Source: Candidatus Saccharimonadota bacterium
GTDB lineage: Bacteria > Patescibacteriota > Saccharimonadia > Saccharimonadales > Saccharimonadaceae
DNA: 54,494 bases
Assembly (NCBI GenBank): GCA_017561575.1
Contig: JAFZBS010000005.1
Span: 1-54,494 of the forward strand
Reading direction: 5' to 3'
The notes under the pieces are model-generated. The model searched no databases, was not told the DNA's origin, and saw only the letters and a list, made by a program, of their open reading frames with translations. The stretch's first letter is position 1. Each line of letters starts with the position of its first letter. The translations under genes and the position numbers were made by a program. Positions 1 through 8,464 of the stretch are shown one piece after another.

Positions 1-701
1 ACTTTGCCAGTATAAGTATCGGCAGCTTGAGTATTGGAGATATAGGCAGCATAAGTAGTAGTTAGTTTAGCACCTAGTGTTTGATCCGTAGCGGATGAAA
101 AGGTGGCGACCTTTTCATAATCATTTGGCACTGCATGATAGCTATCAAAGCTATTAGTAATAGTAAGATTGGCTGGATTATAAGCAGTACTATCAGTTAC
201 TTTGGCTAGTTTCATTGCCCATTGTGAAGTACTACCTGAAGTAGCAGTACCGGTAGGAATAGTAGCATTAGTATTAGCACCAAGCATATTGGTAACGCCA
301 TATTCATCACCAGAGAATCCTACCGCATAAATGGCAAAACCCGAAGCATCATTACAAAAAGCGGTTAAAGTAGTTTGTCCTATACCATTTGGATAATAAT
401 CATTACCACCAGAATAAATACCATTAAGAAGTGTAGCGTTATGAGCCGAATCTACTACGGCAGTGAGCGAACAAGAAGATGGAACTGTAATAGTAGCAGT
501 AGAAACGACAGAATCATCGTCAGCAAAGACGTTTGTGGGTAAATTTGCTAATACCATTGCAGCAATAGTTGTAATACCTACTAATGCAATACAACTACTA
601 AACATAATATTATGTTTTTGAATCTTGAGATTATGACTTTTCCGCTCTCTATTAAAAAGCGTTTTATGTTTTCCAAAAACAATATTATGTTTATCGTGCA
701 T
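1..701 (-). CDS. FISUMP-family surface protein, 3' part cut by window edge
   Basis: Open reading frame from the ATG at 701 to the left edge with no stop, about 233 codons. The N-terminus has a basic cytosolic start with KHNI-type repeats, one hydrophobic signal/anchor segment (about residues 33-55) and then a secreted region nearly identical to the N-terminal ~230 residues of the next two genes (motifs CSLTAVVD, LLNGIYSGGNDYYPNG, QWAMKLAKVTDS). By homology the missing part should hold the InlB-type repeat and the C-terminal FISUMP domain. It is the third member, in transcription order, of a tandem family. The start is set by the promoter at 710-738, which leaves almost no leader. Function unknown; surface adhesion or recognition is inferred. 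Confidence 0.85.
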   Translation of the reverse strand, partial: MHDKHNIVFGKHKTLFNRERKSHNLKIQKHNIMFSSCIALVGITTIAAMVLANLPTNVFADDDSVVSTATITVPSSCSLTAVVDSAHNATLLNGIYSGGNDYYPNGIGQTTLTAFCNDASGFAIYAVGFSGDEYGVTNMLGANTNATIPTGTATSGSTSQWAMKLAKVTDSTAYNPANLTITNSFDSYHAVPNDYEKVATFSSATDQTLGAKLTTTYAAYISNTQAADTYTGK

Positions 702-709
702 ATACTTAT

Positions 710-738
710 ATATTAATCTTTGCTTTGGGGTTTGTCAA
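710..738 (-). promoter_or_regulatory. Near-leaderless promoter of the first (partial) FISUMP gene
   Basis: On the minus strand TTGACA (733-738), a 17-bp spacer and TAATAT (710-715) precede the ATG at 701 by 8 nt. The same arrangement, down to the bases TAATATATAAGTATATG, stands before all three array genes. Confidence 0.75.
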
Positions 739-753
739 TGGCGAGAAGAAACC

Positions 754-772
754 GCCTAGCTGCCAGCTAGGC
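754..772. repeat. Palindrome across the FISUMP stop codon
   Basis: GCCTAGCTG-C-CAGCTAGGC: 9-bp arms with a 1-nt centre, overlapping the stop codon (756-758). There is no T-run after it on the minus strand, so it is not an ordinary terminator. It lies 10 bp beyond the end of the hypervariable stretch, where some DGR targets carry a required hairpin. Confidence 0.7.
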
Positions 773-2789
773 ACCTAATAGAGTTGCCGTTGTACTTATT
801 GTTATATTCGGTACCTGGGTTGACACTGGAGCTATACAGGAACATGCCGTACGAACCGAGGTTGTTATTACTCGCAGTAGACGACCAATAGCTCCCGCTA
901 CTGCCTCTATTATTGACCGACGAATTAATGGCGTAGCCGGAGTAGAGGAAATTGTTAGGATAGCTTCTGAGGGCAATGGAAGCGTTAGTGCCTTCTGAAT
1001 CGCCTGTGTAGTATGGAGCGGTGCTACTGTCGTAGTTAGCTGGGTTAGTACCGCCATTAATACCAGTGACAACGAGTGCCCAGAAGTCATTAGTAGCTTC
1101 TCTAGTTTTATTGCCACCACGCGGTAGTTTCCAGCCAGCTGGGCAAAGCGAAGTGTTTACAGTTTCACTAGTTTTACCATCCGCATCAGTAGCAGTAGGG
1201 CTAGTATAGTATATAGTGTTAGCTAGAGCTGCAGACCAAGTATAATAGTTGCCATAGGAGTAAACGTTTTGGTTTCTTTCAGTCATATTAGCCACAGTAG
1301 TATTTGGGTTAGTAGTACTATCCGTGTTGGTATTATCATTACGGTATCTTGGCATACGATAACCAGCATAATTGGTTTGGCTAATATCTATAGTGGCAGT
1401 ACCACTCTGGGTGCCAGCATAGTAGATGGAATTAGCGGTAGTAGGTTCTGTAGCGCTACCAGAAGAAGCGACGAAGTTGGCTGTTTCTGGCGTAGCTAAG
1501 CCAATAAAGTTGCCATAGGTGGTAGACTTACCATAACCTTGTGAGAGGGCTTCATTAGTGGCACCAGCTGTAGCATCATAGTCTAGCCTTAAGTTCTCAA
1601 TCATCCAACATTTGCCATCGGCAAGTTTTGCTACGGCATAGGTATTATTATCACGTTGGTCAGTAAGAGCAGTGACGGCACCTTGGGCTAGGCTACTACA
1701 ACCGTTCCAGTTTTGGAGACTACCAGCTGATGGTACCCAAACAGCATAGAGTGAGAGACCTTCAGTGCTATACTGTCCTGCGGTGAAAGTAATGGTAGCA
1801 TTAGGACCATAAATGTGATAGCCAGCATTAGCACCAGTACCGTTGCCGCTAGCATCATTAGCGCCAAGTTCCCAGTCATACTTATCGCTCCAGCCAGCGA
1901 AACCATAACCTGAACGTTTGAAATTAGAAGCCCATAGTACAGCCGAGGTAGCAGTTGAGCCAATGATTTGGTCTCCCATAGTGTCTTCTACTAGATTACC
2001 AGCATTAGGAAAATAGCCAATCCTATTAGCGCCAGTAGTGTGTGCAATATTTGGTGCATTTGTAGCCGGGTGAACCAATGTGTATTTGACCTTACCCGTA
2101 TAAGTATCTGCCGTCTGAGTGCCGGATATGTAAGCTGCATAAGTAGTAGTGAGTTTGGAACCTAGAGTTTGGTCTGTGGCGGATGAGAAGTTGGCTACTT
2201 TGGTGTATGTATTTGGCACTGCATGATAGCTATCAAAGCTATTAGTAATAGTAAGATTGGCTGGATTATAAGCAGTACTATCCGTTACTTTAGCTAGCTT
2301 CATTGCCCACTGTGAAGTGCTACCTGAAGTAGCAGTACCAGTAGGAATAGTAGCGCTAGTATTATTGCCTAGCATATCAGTGGCACCATATTCATCACCA
2401 GAAAAACCTACTGCATAAATAGCAAAGCCTGAAGCATCATTACAAAAGGCAGTTAATGTAGTCTGCCCTATACCATTTGGATAATAATCATTACCACCAG
2501 AATAAATACCATTAAGAAGTGTAGCGTTATGAGCTGTGTCTACTACGGCGGTGAGTGAGCAGGCTGATGGGATGGTGATGGTGGTCGTGGAGATGGTGGA
2601 ATCATTTTCAGCAAAGACATTTGCGGGGACATTGGCTAATACGATAGCGGCAATGGCAGTGATGCTTATTAATGCAAAACAGCTGCCAATCACAATATTA
2701 TGTTTTTGAATTACAAGATTATGATTTTTGCGCTCTCTGTTAAAAAGCGTTTTATGTTCCCTTAAAACAATATTATGTTTATCGTGCAT
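756..2789 (-). CDS. FISUMP-domain surface protein with hypervariable C-terminus
   Basis: 677 aa. A basic N-terminus with KHNIV repeats and one hydrophobic segment (about 35-58) suggests Sec export with a membrane anchor. A beta-rich domain follows (about 60-245), then an InlB/Listeria-Bacteroides-type repeat (about 265-355; GYGFAGWSDKYDW, LYAVW) and a C-terminal FISUMP domain (about 370-677; DGKCWMIENLRLDYD, LCPAGWKLPRGG, YWSSTA, SIRCLAGS). FISUMP is the Fibrobacter succinogenes major paralogous domain. Residues 619-669 differ sharply from the neighbouring paralogue at scattered positions set in an invariant frame, as in C-type-lectin-like ligand-binding loops. The ATG at 2789 follows a consensus promoter by 8 nt. 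Probably a surface adhesin or receptor; ligand unknown. Confidence 0.88.
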   Translation of the reverse strand: MHDKHNIVLREHKTLFNRERKNHNLVIQKHNIVIGSCFALISITAIAAIVLANVPANVFAENDSTISTTTITIPSACSLTAVVDTAHNATLLNGIYSGGNDYYPNGIGQTTLTAFCNDASGFAIYAVGFSGDEYGATDMLGNNTSATIPTGTATSGSTSQWAMKLAKVTDSTAYNPANLTITNSFDSYHAVPNTYTKVANFSSATDQTLGSKLTTTYAAYISGTQTADTYTGKVKYTLVHPATNAPNIAHTTGANRIGYFPNAGNLVEDTMGDQIIGSTATSAVLWASNFKRSGYGFAGWSDKYDWELGANDASGNGTGANAGYHIYGPNATITFTAGQYSTEGLSLYAVWVPSAGSLQNWNGCSSLAQGAVTALTDQRDNNTYAVAKLADGKCWMIENLRLDYDATAGATNEALSQGYGKSTTYGNFIGLATPETANFVASSGSATEPTTANSIYYAGTQSGTATIDISQTNYAGYRMPRYRNDNTNTDSTTNPNTTVANMTERNQNVYSYGNYYTWSAALANTIYYTSPTATDADGKTSETVNTSLCPAGWKLPRGGNKTREATNDFWALVVTGINGGTNPANYDSSTAPYYTGDSEGTNASIALRSYPNNFLYSGYAINSSVNNRGSSGSYWSSTASNNNLGSYGMFLYSSSVNPGTEYNNKYNGNSIRCLAGS
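783..935 (-). other. Candidate DGR-type variable region, copy 1
   Basis: 51 codons of the 756-2789 gene (residues 619-669). Aligned with 2871-3020 they show 24 differing codons and a one-codon indel. Twenty-two of the 24 can be explained by changes at adenines of a common template, for example AAT/TTT, AAT/TAT, AGC/TAC (twice), AAC/TAC (twice), TTC/TAC, TAT/GGT and ATG/GCG. The codons between (TCG, GTC, GGG, TGG, CTC, CCA, ACC and others) are identical even at third positions. Only two differences are plain third-base T/C changes. Confidence 0.65.
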
Positions 2790-2797
2790 ATACTTAT

Positions 2798-2826
2798 ATA
2801 TTAATCTTTGCTTTGGGGTTTGTCAA
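2798..2826 (-). promoter_or_regulatory. Consensus leaderless promoter of the second FISUMP gene
   Basis: Minus strand: TTGACA (2821-2826), 17-bp spacer, TAATAT (2798-2803), then 8 nt to the ATG at 2789. Transcription is expected to begin at or within about 2 nt of the start codon. Confidence 0.75.
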
Positions 2827-2841
2827 TGGCAAGAGGAAACC

Positions 2842-2860
2842 GCCTAGCTGCCAGCTAGAC
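2842..2860. repeat. Palindrome across the FISUMP stop codon, second copy
   Basis: CTAGCTG-C-CAGCTAG with one outer mismatch and a further G-C pair, on the stop codon at 2844-2846. It has the same position relative to the variable region as the copy at 754-772. Confidence 0.65.
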
Positions 2861-4769
2861 ACCTAATAGAGTAGCCGTTGTACTTACCGTTGTAATTGGT
2901 ATCTGGGTAGACAACGGATCTACCCAGGTACGCGCGGTACGAACGGAGGTCAGTATTCGCAGTAGACGACCAATAGTACCCGTAGCTGCCTCTATAAAAG
3001 ACCGACGAATCATTGGCGCTGCCGGAGTAGAGGAAATTGTTAGGGTAAGCTCTCAAGGCAATGGAAGCATTAGTGCCTTCTGGGTCGCCTGTATAGTATG
3101 GTCGAGTATTGCTATCATAGTTAGCTGGGTTGGTGCCGTTATTGATGCCGGTGACAATCAGTGACCAAAAGTCATTAGTAGCTTCTCTAGATTTATCGCC
3201 ACCACGTGGCAGTTTCCAGCCGGCTGGACAAAGTGAGGTATTTACTGTTTCACTGGTTTTGCCATCAGCATCGGTGGCGGTAGGACTATCATAATATATA
3301 GTGTTAGCTAGAGCTGCAGACCAAGTATAATAGTTACCATAGGAGTAAATGTTTTGGTCTGCATCAGTCATATTGGCTACATTAGTATTTGGATTGGTAG
3401 TACTATCTGTGTTGGTATTATCATTACGGTATCTTGGCATACGATAAGCAGGATAATCAGTGGTATTGATATTAATGGTGGCAGTACCACTTTGAGTACC
3501 ACTATAATATATACTGTTAGCAGTAGTATAAGTAGTGAAGTTTATTGTTTCTGGCTTAGCTAAGCCAATAAAGTTGCCATAGGTAGTAGATTTACCAAAG
3601 CCCTGGGATAGCGATTCGGTAAAGTTAGCATCATAGTCTAATCTTAAGTTCTCTATCATCCAGCATTTACCATCCGCGAGTTTTGCTACGGCATAGGTAT
3701 CATTGTCACGTTGGTCAGTAAGAGCAGTGACATCACCAATGTTCATAGAATTGCAACCATTCCAGTTTTGAAGATTACCTGCCGATGGGACCCAGACAGC
3801 ATAAAGTGAGAGACCTTCAGTGCTATATTGTCCAGCAGTAAAGGTAATAGTAGCGTTAGGACCATAAATGTGATAGCCGGCATTAGCACCAGTACCATTG
3901 CCGCTAGCATCATTAGCGCCAAGGACCCAGTTGTATTTATCAGACCAGCCAGCAAAACCATAGCCTTCACGTTTGAAATTAGAGGCCCAGAGTTCAGCCG
4001 AGGTAGCACTATTTGAAACGCTTTGGTCCCCCATAGAATCCGTCACACTACTAGGCCCTGGAGAATAGCAGATTTTACCACCAGCACAAGCCACTGGCTG
4101 AGCCGGAGTTTCTGGTAGAGCACTAGCTGGGTGCACCATGGTATATTTCACCTTCCCGGTATAAGTATCCGCGGCCTGATTAGCTGAGACAAAAGCGGCA
4201 TAGGTAGCAGTGAGTTTAGAGCCTAGAGTCTGATCAGTAGACGAAGAAAAGCTAGCTACTTTAGTATAGTCACTTGGTACTACATGGTAATTATCAAAAC
4301 TATTGGTGATGGTGAGGTTAGAAGGATTATAGGCAGTGCTATCAGTCACTTTAGCTAGTTTCATCGCCCACTGCGAGTTATCTCCAGAAGTAGCAGTACC
4401 GGTAGGAATGGTGGCACCAGAAGTACCTATCATAGTATTATCACCATAGGTATCACCAGAAAAGCCCACTGCATATATAGCAAAGCCTGCATTGTCATTA
4501 CATACAGCTTTGATAGTAGTACTACCTATACCATTAGGATAATTGTCATTACCAGAATAAATACCATTAAGTAAAGTAGCGGTGTGCTCAGCATCAACAG
4601 TCGCAGACAATGAGCAAGAAGATGATACATTTACGGTTGCTGTGGCGGTAGATGAAGATTCTGCCGCAACGCCTGGAACAATATTAGACAATAATAAGCC
4701 AGTCACGATGGTTATACCAACAAGACTAAGGCTGCCACAAAAGATAACTCTATAGATTTTATTATGCAT
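2844..4769 (-). CDS. FISUMP-domain surface protein with hypervariable C-terminus, first gene of the array
   Basis: 641 aa from the ATG at 4769. An in-frame TTG at 4793 would add 8 residues, but it lies inside the promoter, so it was not used. The layout matches the next gene: hydrophobic export segment (about 5-30), beta-rich domain, InlB-type repeat (about 240-330) and FISUMP domain (about 345-641; DGKCWMIENLRLDYD, LCPAGWKLPRGG). It lacks the KHNI-repeat N-terminus of its two neighbours. Residues 584-633 form the hypervariable stretch. Outside that stretch, differences from the paralogue are largely silent. Likely a cell-surface binding protein; the ligand cannot be told from sequence. Confidence 0.88.
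   Translation of the reverse strand: MHNKIYRVIFCGSLSLVGITIVTGLLLSNIVPGVAAESSSTATATVNVSSSCSLSATVDAEHTATLLNGIYSGNDNYPNGIGSTTIKAVCNDNAGFAIYAVGFSGDTYGDNTMIGTSGATIPTGTATSGDNSQWAMKLAKVTDSTAYNPSNLTITNSFDNYHVVPSDYTKVASFSSSTDQTLGSKLTATYAAFVSANQAADTYTGKVKYTMVHPASALPETPAQPVACAGGKICYSPGPSSVTDSMGDQSVSNSATSAELWASNFKREGYGFAGWSDKYNWVLGANDASGNGTGANAGYHIYGPNATITFTAGQYSTEGLSLYAVWVPSAGNLQNWNGCNSMNIGDVTALTDQRDNDTYAVAKLADGKCWMIENLRLDYDANFTESLSQGFGKSTTYGNFIGLAKPETINFTTYTTANSIYYSGTQSGTATININTTDYPAYRMPRYRNDNTNTDSTTNPNTNVANMTDADQNIYSYGNYYTWSAALANTIYYDSPTATDADGKTSETVNTSLCPAGWKLPRGGDKSREATNDFWSLIVTGINNGTNPANYDSNTRPYYTGDPEGTNASIALRAYPNNFLYSGSANDSSVFYRGSYGYYWSSTANTDLRSYRAYLGRSVVYPDTNYNGKYNGYSIRCLAGS
2871..3020 (-). other. 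Candidate DGR-type variable region, copy 2
   Basis: 50 codons (residues 584-633) corresponding to 783-935. Variable codons are mostly of the NNC/NNT kind expected from mutated AAC/AAT codons (TTT, TAT, TAC, GAC, GGT, GTT, GAT). The fixed frame between them is base-for-base the same as in the other copy. Confidence 0.65.
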
Positions 4770-4777
4770 ATACTTAT

Positions 4778-4806
4778 ATATTATCCCCGCCAAAGAATAA
4801 AGTCAA
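4778..4806 (-). promoter_or_regulatory. Leaderless promoter of the first FISUMP gene
   Basis: Minus strand: TTGACT (4801-4806), 17-bp spacer, TAATAT (4778-4783), then 8 nt to the ATG at 4769. The spacer sequence differs from the other two copies but the elements and spacing are kept. Confidence 0.7.
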
Positions 4807-4814
4807 GCAATTTA

Positions 4815-6881
4815 TTATTCCCACACCGGCAAATCTTCCGGAAACGGGTCTAAATCACTCTCACCAAAATCATCATCGTTAAATACATCGTCGCCATAAT
4901 CCTTAAATCCATCTCCATCCTCATCACGATACCCCACCGAACCATACGGATTATATCCTAGCTCCGTCAAAAATCTTGACGGCATATTATAATTCCGACT
5001 ACCAAACGAATATCGCGACATCGCATACGTCAAAAACAACCTCCGCATTGCCCGCGTCATCCCTACATACATTAGTCGCCGTTCTTCTTCCAAATCGCTC
5101 TCATTATCATACGCCCTAGACCCCGGGAAAAGCCCCTCCTCGAGCCCCACCACAAACACCACTGGAAATTCCAGTCCTTTCGCCGCATGTAAAGTCATCA
5201 AAGTCACCGCATTTTTTCCAGTCACCTCATCTGCCGACGACATCAAACTCGCATCCGCCAGAAAATCATCCAAACTCGCAAATTCCGCTGCGTTCGAAGC
5301 CAATACTTCCAAGTTTCGCATTCTCTCTTCTGCCGCCGGCGTCCCGTCATCCGTCAATCTTTGAAAATCAAAATACGCCACCACTTTTCGCACCACTTCA
5401 CCAGGATTTACCACATTTTCACCCCTATTATATGCAACACTTGTTGCATTTCTTATTTCTTCCAAAAATCGTGTAAGTCTCACCAAACCATTGCGCGCCT
5501 TTACTGCATTTAACACATCCGGAAGGTCCGGATTAAGCAGCGGGTTAGCATCGTTCATCGCATCCATTGCCATTAATAGCTTATTTAACGACACTTCGCC
5601 AATTCCAGACAGTACATTCTTTACTACCCTCTCAAAACTCACCTTATCGCGCCCATTTACAATCAGCCTCAAAATCGCCAGCACATCCTTCACTTCCTTA
5701 CGATCATAAAATCTCACCCCGCCCACAATTTTGTATGGCACATGCCCCGCCATAAACGCTTTTTCAAACGCATACGATTGCGCATTTGTCCGATAAAGCA
5801 CCGCAAAATCCGCATAATCGGGGTATTCCTTTTGCATCCTTAGAATCGTTCGCACCACAAATTGCGCTTCCTTTTCCTCATCCGCCAAACTCTCAATCTC
5901 TACCGGCGCACCTTTCCCAGCTTCTGTGAACAAAACCTTATCCGTCCGCGTCTTATTGTTATTGATAATCTTTTGCGACGCCTCAAGGATATTTCCCGTC
6001 GAACGATAATTTTGCTCCAACTTCACCACTTTTGCTCCCGGAAAATCCCGTTCAAAATTCAAAATATTCGTAAAATCCGCCCCTCGCCACGAATAAATCG
6101 ACTGCCAATCATCCCCCACCACACAAATGTTGCGTTTTTCATTCACAAGTAGTTTCACCAAATGATATTGCACTGCGTTCGTATCCTGATACTCATCAAT
6201 TAGAATATGTTCAAACTTTTTTTGCCACTTCTCCCGCACTGCCAAGTTATTAGAAAATAGTTCCAAAGTTTTTAAAAGCAAGTCATCAAAATCAAGTGCT
6301 CCCGCTTTTTCCTTTTCTTTTTCATAAGCCTCAAAAACTTTTGCGATGTCGCGTTGGTTCGGATAAAGCGCTTTCGCTGCATATTCTTCCGGCCCTCGAC
6401 CTTGATTTTTTTCGCTCGAAATTATCGATTGAATCGATTTCGGCTTCAGAGCCTTTTTCTCTGAAAGTCTCAAATTCTTCATAATACGCTTAATTAATGA
6501 AATTTGGTCATCCGTATCATAGATCACAAAATCCCGGTCAAGTCCCGCCGCCTCCGCTTCAATTCTCAATATTTTTACGCAAATCGAATGAAACGTCCCC
6601 ATATATGGCATGAAAGAACGCGGAGGCTCTTGCGACCCGTCCCGAGAATGAGCTTGCAAAAGATTCCATAGTCTTCCCCGCATCTCTTTCGCCGCCTTAT
6701 TCGTAAACGTCACAGCGAGAATGTTTGATGGCTTCACTCCACGTGCCAGCAAATTCGCAATCCGATGCGTCAAAGTCTTAGTCTTGCCCGACCCCGCACC
6801 AGCCAGTATCAACACCGGCCCTTCAAGACATTCTACCGCCTCTTTTTGCCGCTCGTTTAAGCCTTCAAAAATCTCATCCAT
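4815..6881 (-). CDS. UvrD/PcrA-type superfamily 1 DNA helicase
   Basis: 688 aa, 3'-5' SF1A helicase used in DNA repair and in clearing replication forks. Visible motifs in order: Walker A GAGSGKT (about 28-34), Ia TFTNKAAKEM, II DEYQDTN (about 229), III GDDWQSIYSWRGA, IV QNYRST, V TLHAAKGLEFPVVF and VI RRLMYVGMTRA. Length is normal for PcrA/UvrD; the C-terminal tail is acidic (DEDGDGFKDYGDD). The promoter TATAAT at 6888-6893 lies 6 nt before the ATG, so the mRNA should be leaderless. PcrA, UvrD and Rep cannot be separated with certainty from sequence alone. Confidence 0.95.
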   Translation of the reverse strand: MDEIFEGLNERQKEAVECLEGPVLILAGAGSGKTKTLTHRIANLLARGVKPSNILAVTFTNKAAKEMRGRLWNLLQAHSRDGSQEPPRSFMPYMGTFHSICVKILRIEAEAAGLDRDFVIYDTDDQISLIKRIMKNLRLSEKKALKPKSIQSIISSEKNQGRGPEEYAAKALYPNQRDIAKVFEAYEKEKEKAGALDFDDLLLKTLELFSNNLAVREKWQKKFEHILIDEYQDTNAVQYHLVKLLVNEKRNICVVGDDWQSIYSWRGADFTNILNFERDFPGAKVVKLEQNYRSTGNILEASQKIINNNKTRTDKVLFTEAGKGAPVEIESLADEEKEAQFVVRTILRMQKEYPDYADFAVLYRTNAQSYAFEKAFMAGHVPYKIVGGVRFYDRKEVKDVLAILRLIVNGRDKVSFERVVKNVLSGIGEVSLNKLLMAMDAMNDANPLLNPDLPDVLNAVKARNGLVRLTRFLEEIRNATSVAYNRGENVVNPGEVVRKVVAYFDFQRLTDDGTPAAEERMRNLEVLASNAAEFASLDDFLADASLMSSADEVTGKNAVTLMTLHAAKGLEFPVVFVVGLEEGLFPGSRAYDNESDLEEERRLMYVGMTRAMRRLFLTYAMSRYSFGSRNYNMPSRFLTELGYNPYGSVGYRDEDGDGFKDYGDDVFNDDDFGESDLDPFPEDLPVWE

Positions 6882-6887
6882 TACACC

Positions 6888-6893
6888 ATTATA
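6888..6893 (-). promoter_or_regulatory. Leaderless -10 element of the helicase gene
   Basis: TATAAT preceded by TTTTTGC, ending 6 nt before the ATG at 6881. Confidence 0.65.
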
Positions 6894-6907
6894 GCAAAAA
6901 ACTAAGT

Positions 6908-8458
6908 TTAAATACCAGTAAGTGGTTCAATATTTGCCCCAAGGTGACGAAGTCTTGCTGCGAAATCTTGATAACCACGTTTAATTGGGTAAATATTACG
7001 CAAAATTGAAGTCCCTGGCGCCGCCAACATGCCAATTAGCACCACTACCGCCGGACGAAGCGCCTGCGGCGCCACCATTTCAGCCGGTCGCCAATTCGTC
7101 GGCCCCTCAATATACACGCGGTGTGCATCAAGAAGCTCAATCTTAGCATTTAAATTCGAAAGTTCCGTAATGTAAATCGCCCGATTTTCAAACACCCAGT
7201 CGTGAATCAAAGTCCTACCCTTACTTACTGCCGCAATCACCGAGAAAAATGGCAAGTTGTCAATGTTTAGTCCCGGAAATGGCATCGGGTGAATCTTATC
7301 TATCGGCGCCACTAAATCTGACTTGTGAATTGTCAAATCCACCAACCTCGTCCGCTCATTATTAGACAAATATTCCGCCGACCGGTCAATTTTTGCATTC
7401 ATACTTTTTAGCACTTCAAGCTCAATTTCCAAAAATTCAATCGGCGCACGCCTCACTACAATCTCAGACTTAGTCACGAGTGCCGCCGCAATAAAACTCA
7501 TCGCCTCAATCGGGTCTTCTGACACATTGTACTCCACATCCGCATCAATCATTGCCTTGCCATGTACCACTAACCTCGTAGTGCCAATACCGCTAATTTT
7601 TACACCTAATCTTTCCAGGAAAAAACAAACATCCTGCACCATATAATTCGGCGAAGCCCCTACAATCGTAGTCTTGCCACTAGAGAGTGCCGCTGCCATC
7701 AATACATTTTCGGTCACCGTATCGCCACGTTCAGTTAGTACAATATAGCGATCCGTATATTTATGCAAAGTCTCTTGCCTCACCGTCACTTCATAAAAAC
7801 CACTATTACATTCCGCATCCACATCAAGCCCAAATGATTTCAAAGCCTGAATATGCGGCTCTACCGTCCGCGTCCCAAGTGAACAACCACCTGCATATGG
7901 AATTCTAAAACGCGAATATTTGTGAAGAAGTGGACCTAAAAACATGATAATTGAACGCGTTTTTCTCGCCGCCTCAACATCCATTTCATCTAACTTTAAT
8001 TCACGTGGTGATATAATTTCTAGGTCACGATGGCGGTTGCGCCAATAGCATTTTACGCCAATTGACTCCAAAACTTCAATAATTCTAAAAACTTCTTCAA
8101 TCCTCGCCACGCGTTTAAGAAGCGTCTTGCCTGAGTTTAAAAGTGCCGCACAAAGTAGCCCTACGGCCGCATTTTTAGACGTATTTACAGTAATTTCACC
8201 ATGTAGCTCCTGTCCACCACGAATCCGATAACTTTGCGAAGCAAGGTCATTTATAGAGAGAATTTGTGCCCCAAATGTCTCAGAAAGCTTTTTTATCATT
8301 TCAAGCGAAATATTTTGCCCACCTTTTTCGATGCGATGAATTGCCGACTGGCTTGTACCAACTTTTTCTGCTAATTCACCCTGCGTCCAGCCTTTTTCTG
8401 TCCGCATTTGTTCAATGGTTTCACCAATCACCTCGTTATAAGTCTTTGCCTTTTTCAT
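6908..8458 (-). CDS. murA: HTH-MurA fusion: UDP-N-acetylglucosamine 1-carboxyvinyltransferase
   Basis: 516 aa. MurA transfers enolpyruvate from PEP to UDP-GlcNAc, the first committed step of peptidoglycan synthesis. Residues 1-70 form an XRE-type helix-turn-helix (GWTQGELAEKVGTSQSAIHR), and about 78-516 are the EPSP-synthase-like fold. The catalytic cysteine is Cys192 in GGCSLGTR, so a wild-type loop sensitive to fosfomycin is expected. The active-site lysine is Lys95 in TSKNAA, and the C-terminal RGYQDFAARLRHLGA arginine motif is present. A usual MurA is about 420 aa, so the HTH is extra. Its own leaderless promoter (TATAAT 8465-8470) diverges from that of pgk. The HTH may bind DNA to autoregulate; this is inference. 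Confidence 0.93.
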   Translation of the reverse strand: MKKAKTYNEVIGETIEQMRTEKGWTQGELAEKVGTSQSAIHRIEKGGQNISLEMIKKLSETFGAQILSINDLASQSYRIRGGQELHGEITVNTSKNAAVGLLCAALLNSGKTLLKRVARIEEVFRIIEVLESIGVKCYWRNRHRDLEIISPRELKLDEMDVEAARKTRSIIMFLGPLLHKYSRFRIPYAGGCSLGTRTVEPHIQALKSFGLDVDAECNSGFYEVTVRQETLHKYTDRYIVLTERGDTVTENVLMAAALSSGKTTIVGASPNYMVQDVCFFLERLGVKISGIGTTRLVVHGKAMIDADVEYNVSEDPIEAMSFIAAALVTKSEIVVRRAPIEFLEIELEVLKSMNAKIDRSAEYLSNNERTRLVDLTIHKSDLVAPIDKIHPMPFPGLNIDNLPFFSVIAAVSKGRTLIHDWVFENRAIYITELSNLNAKIELLDAHRVYIEGPTNWRPAEMVAPQALRPAVVVLIGMLAAPGTSILRNIYPIKRGYQDFAARLRHLGANIEPLTGI

Positions 8459-8464
8459 GCAGTA

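Noticed and set aside
4770-4793. TTG start adding eight residues to the first FISUMP protein
   Set aside because: These bases are the -10 region shared by all three array promoters.
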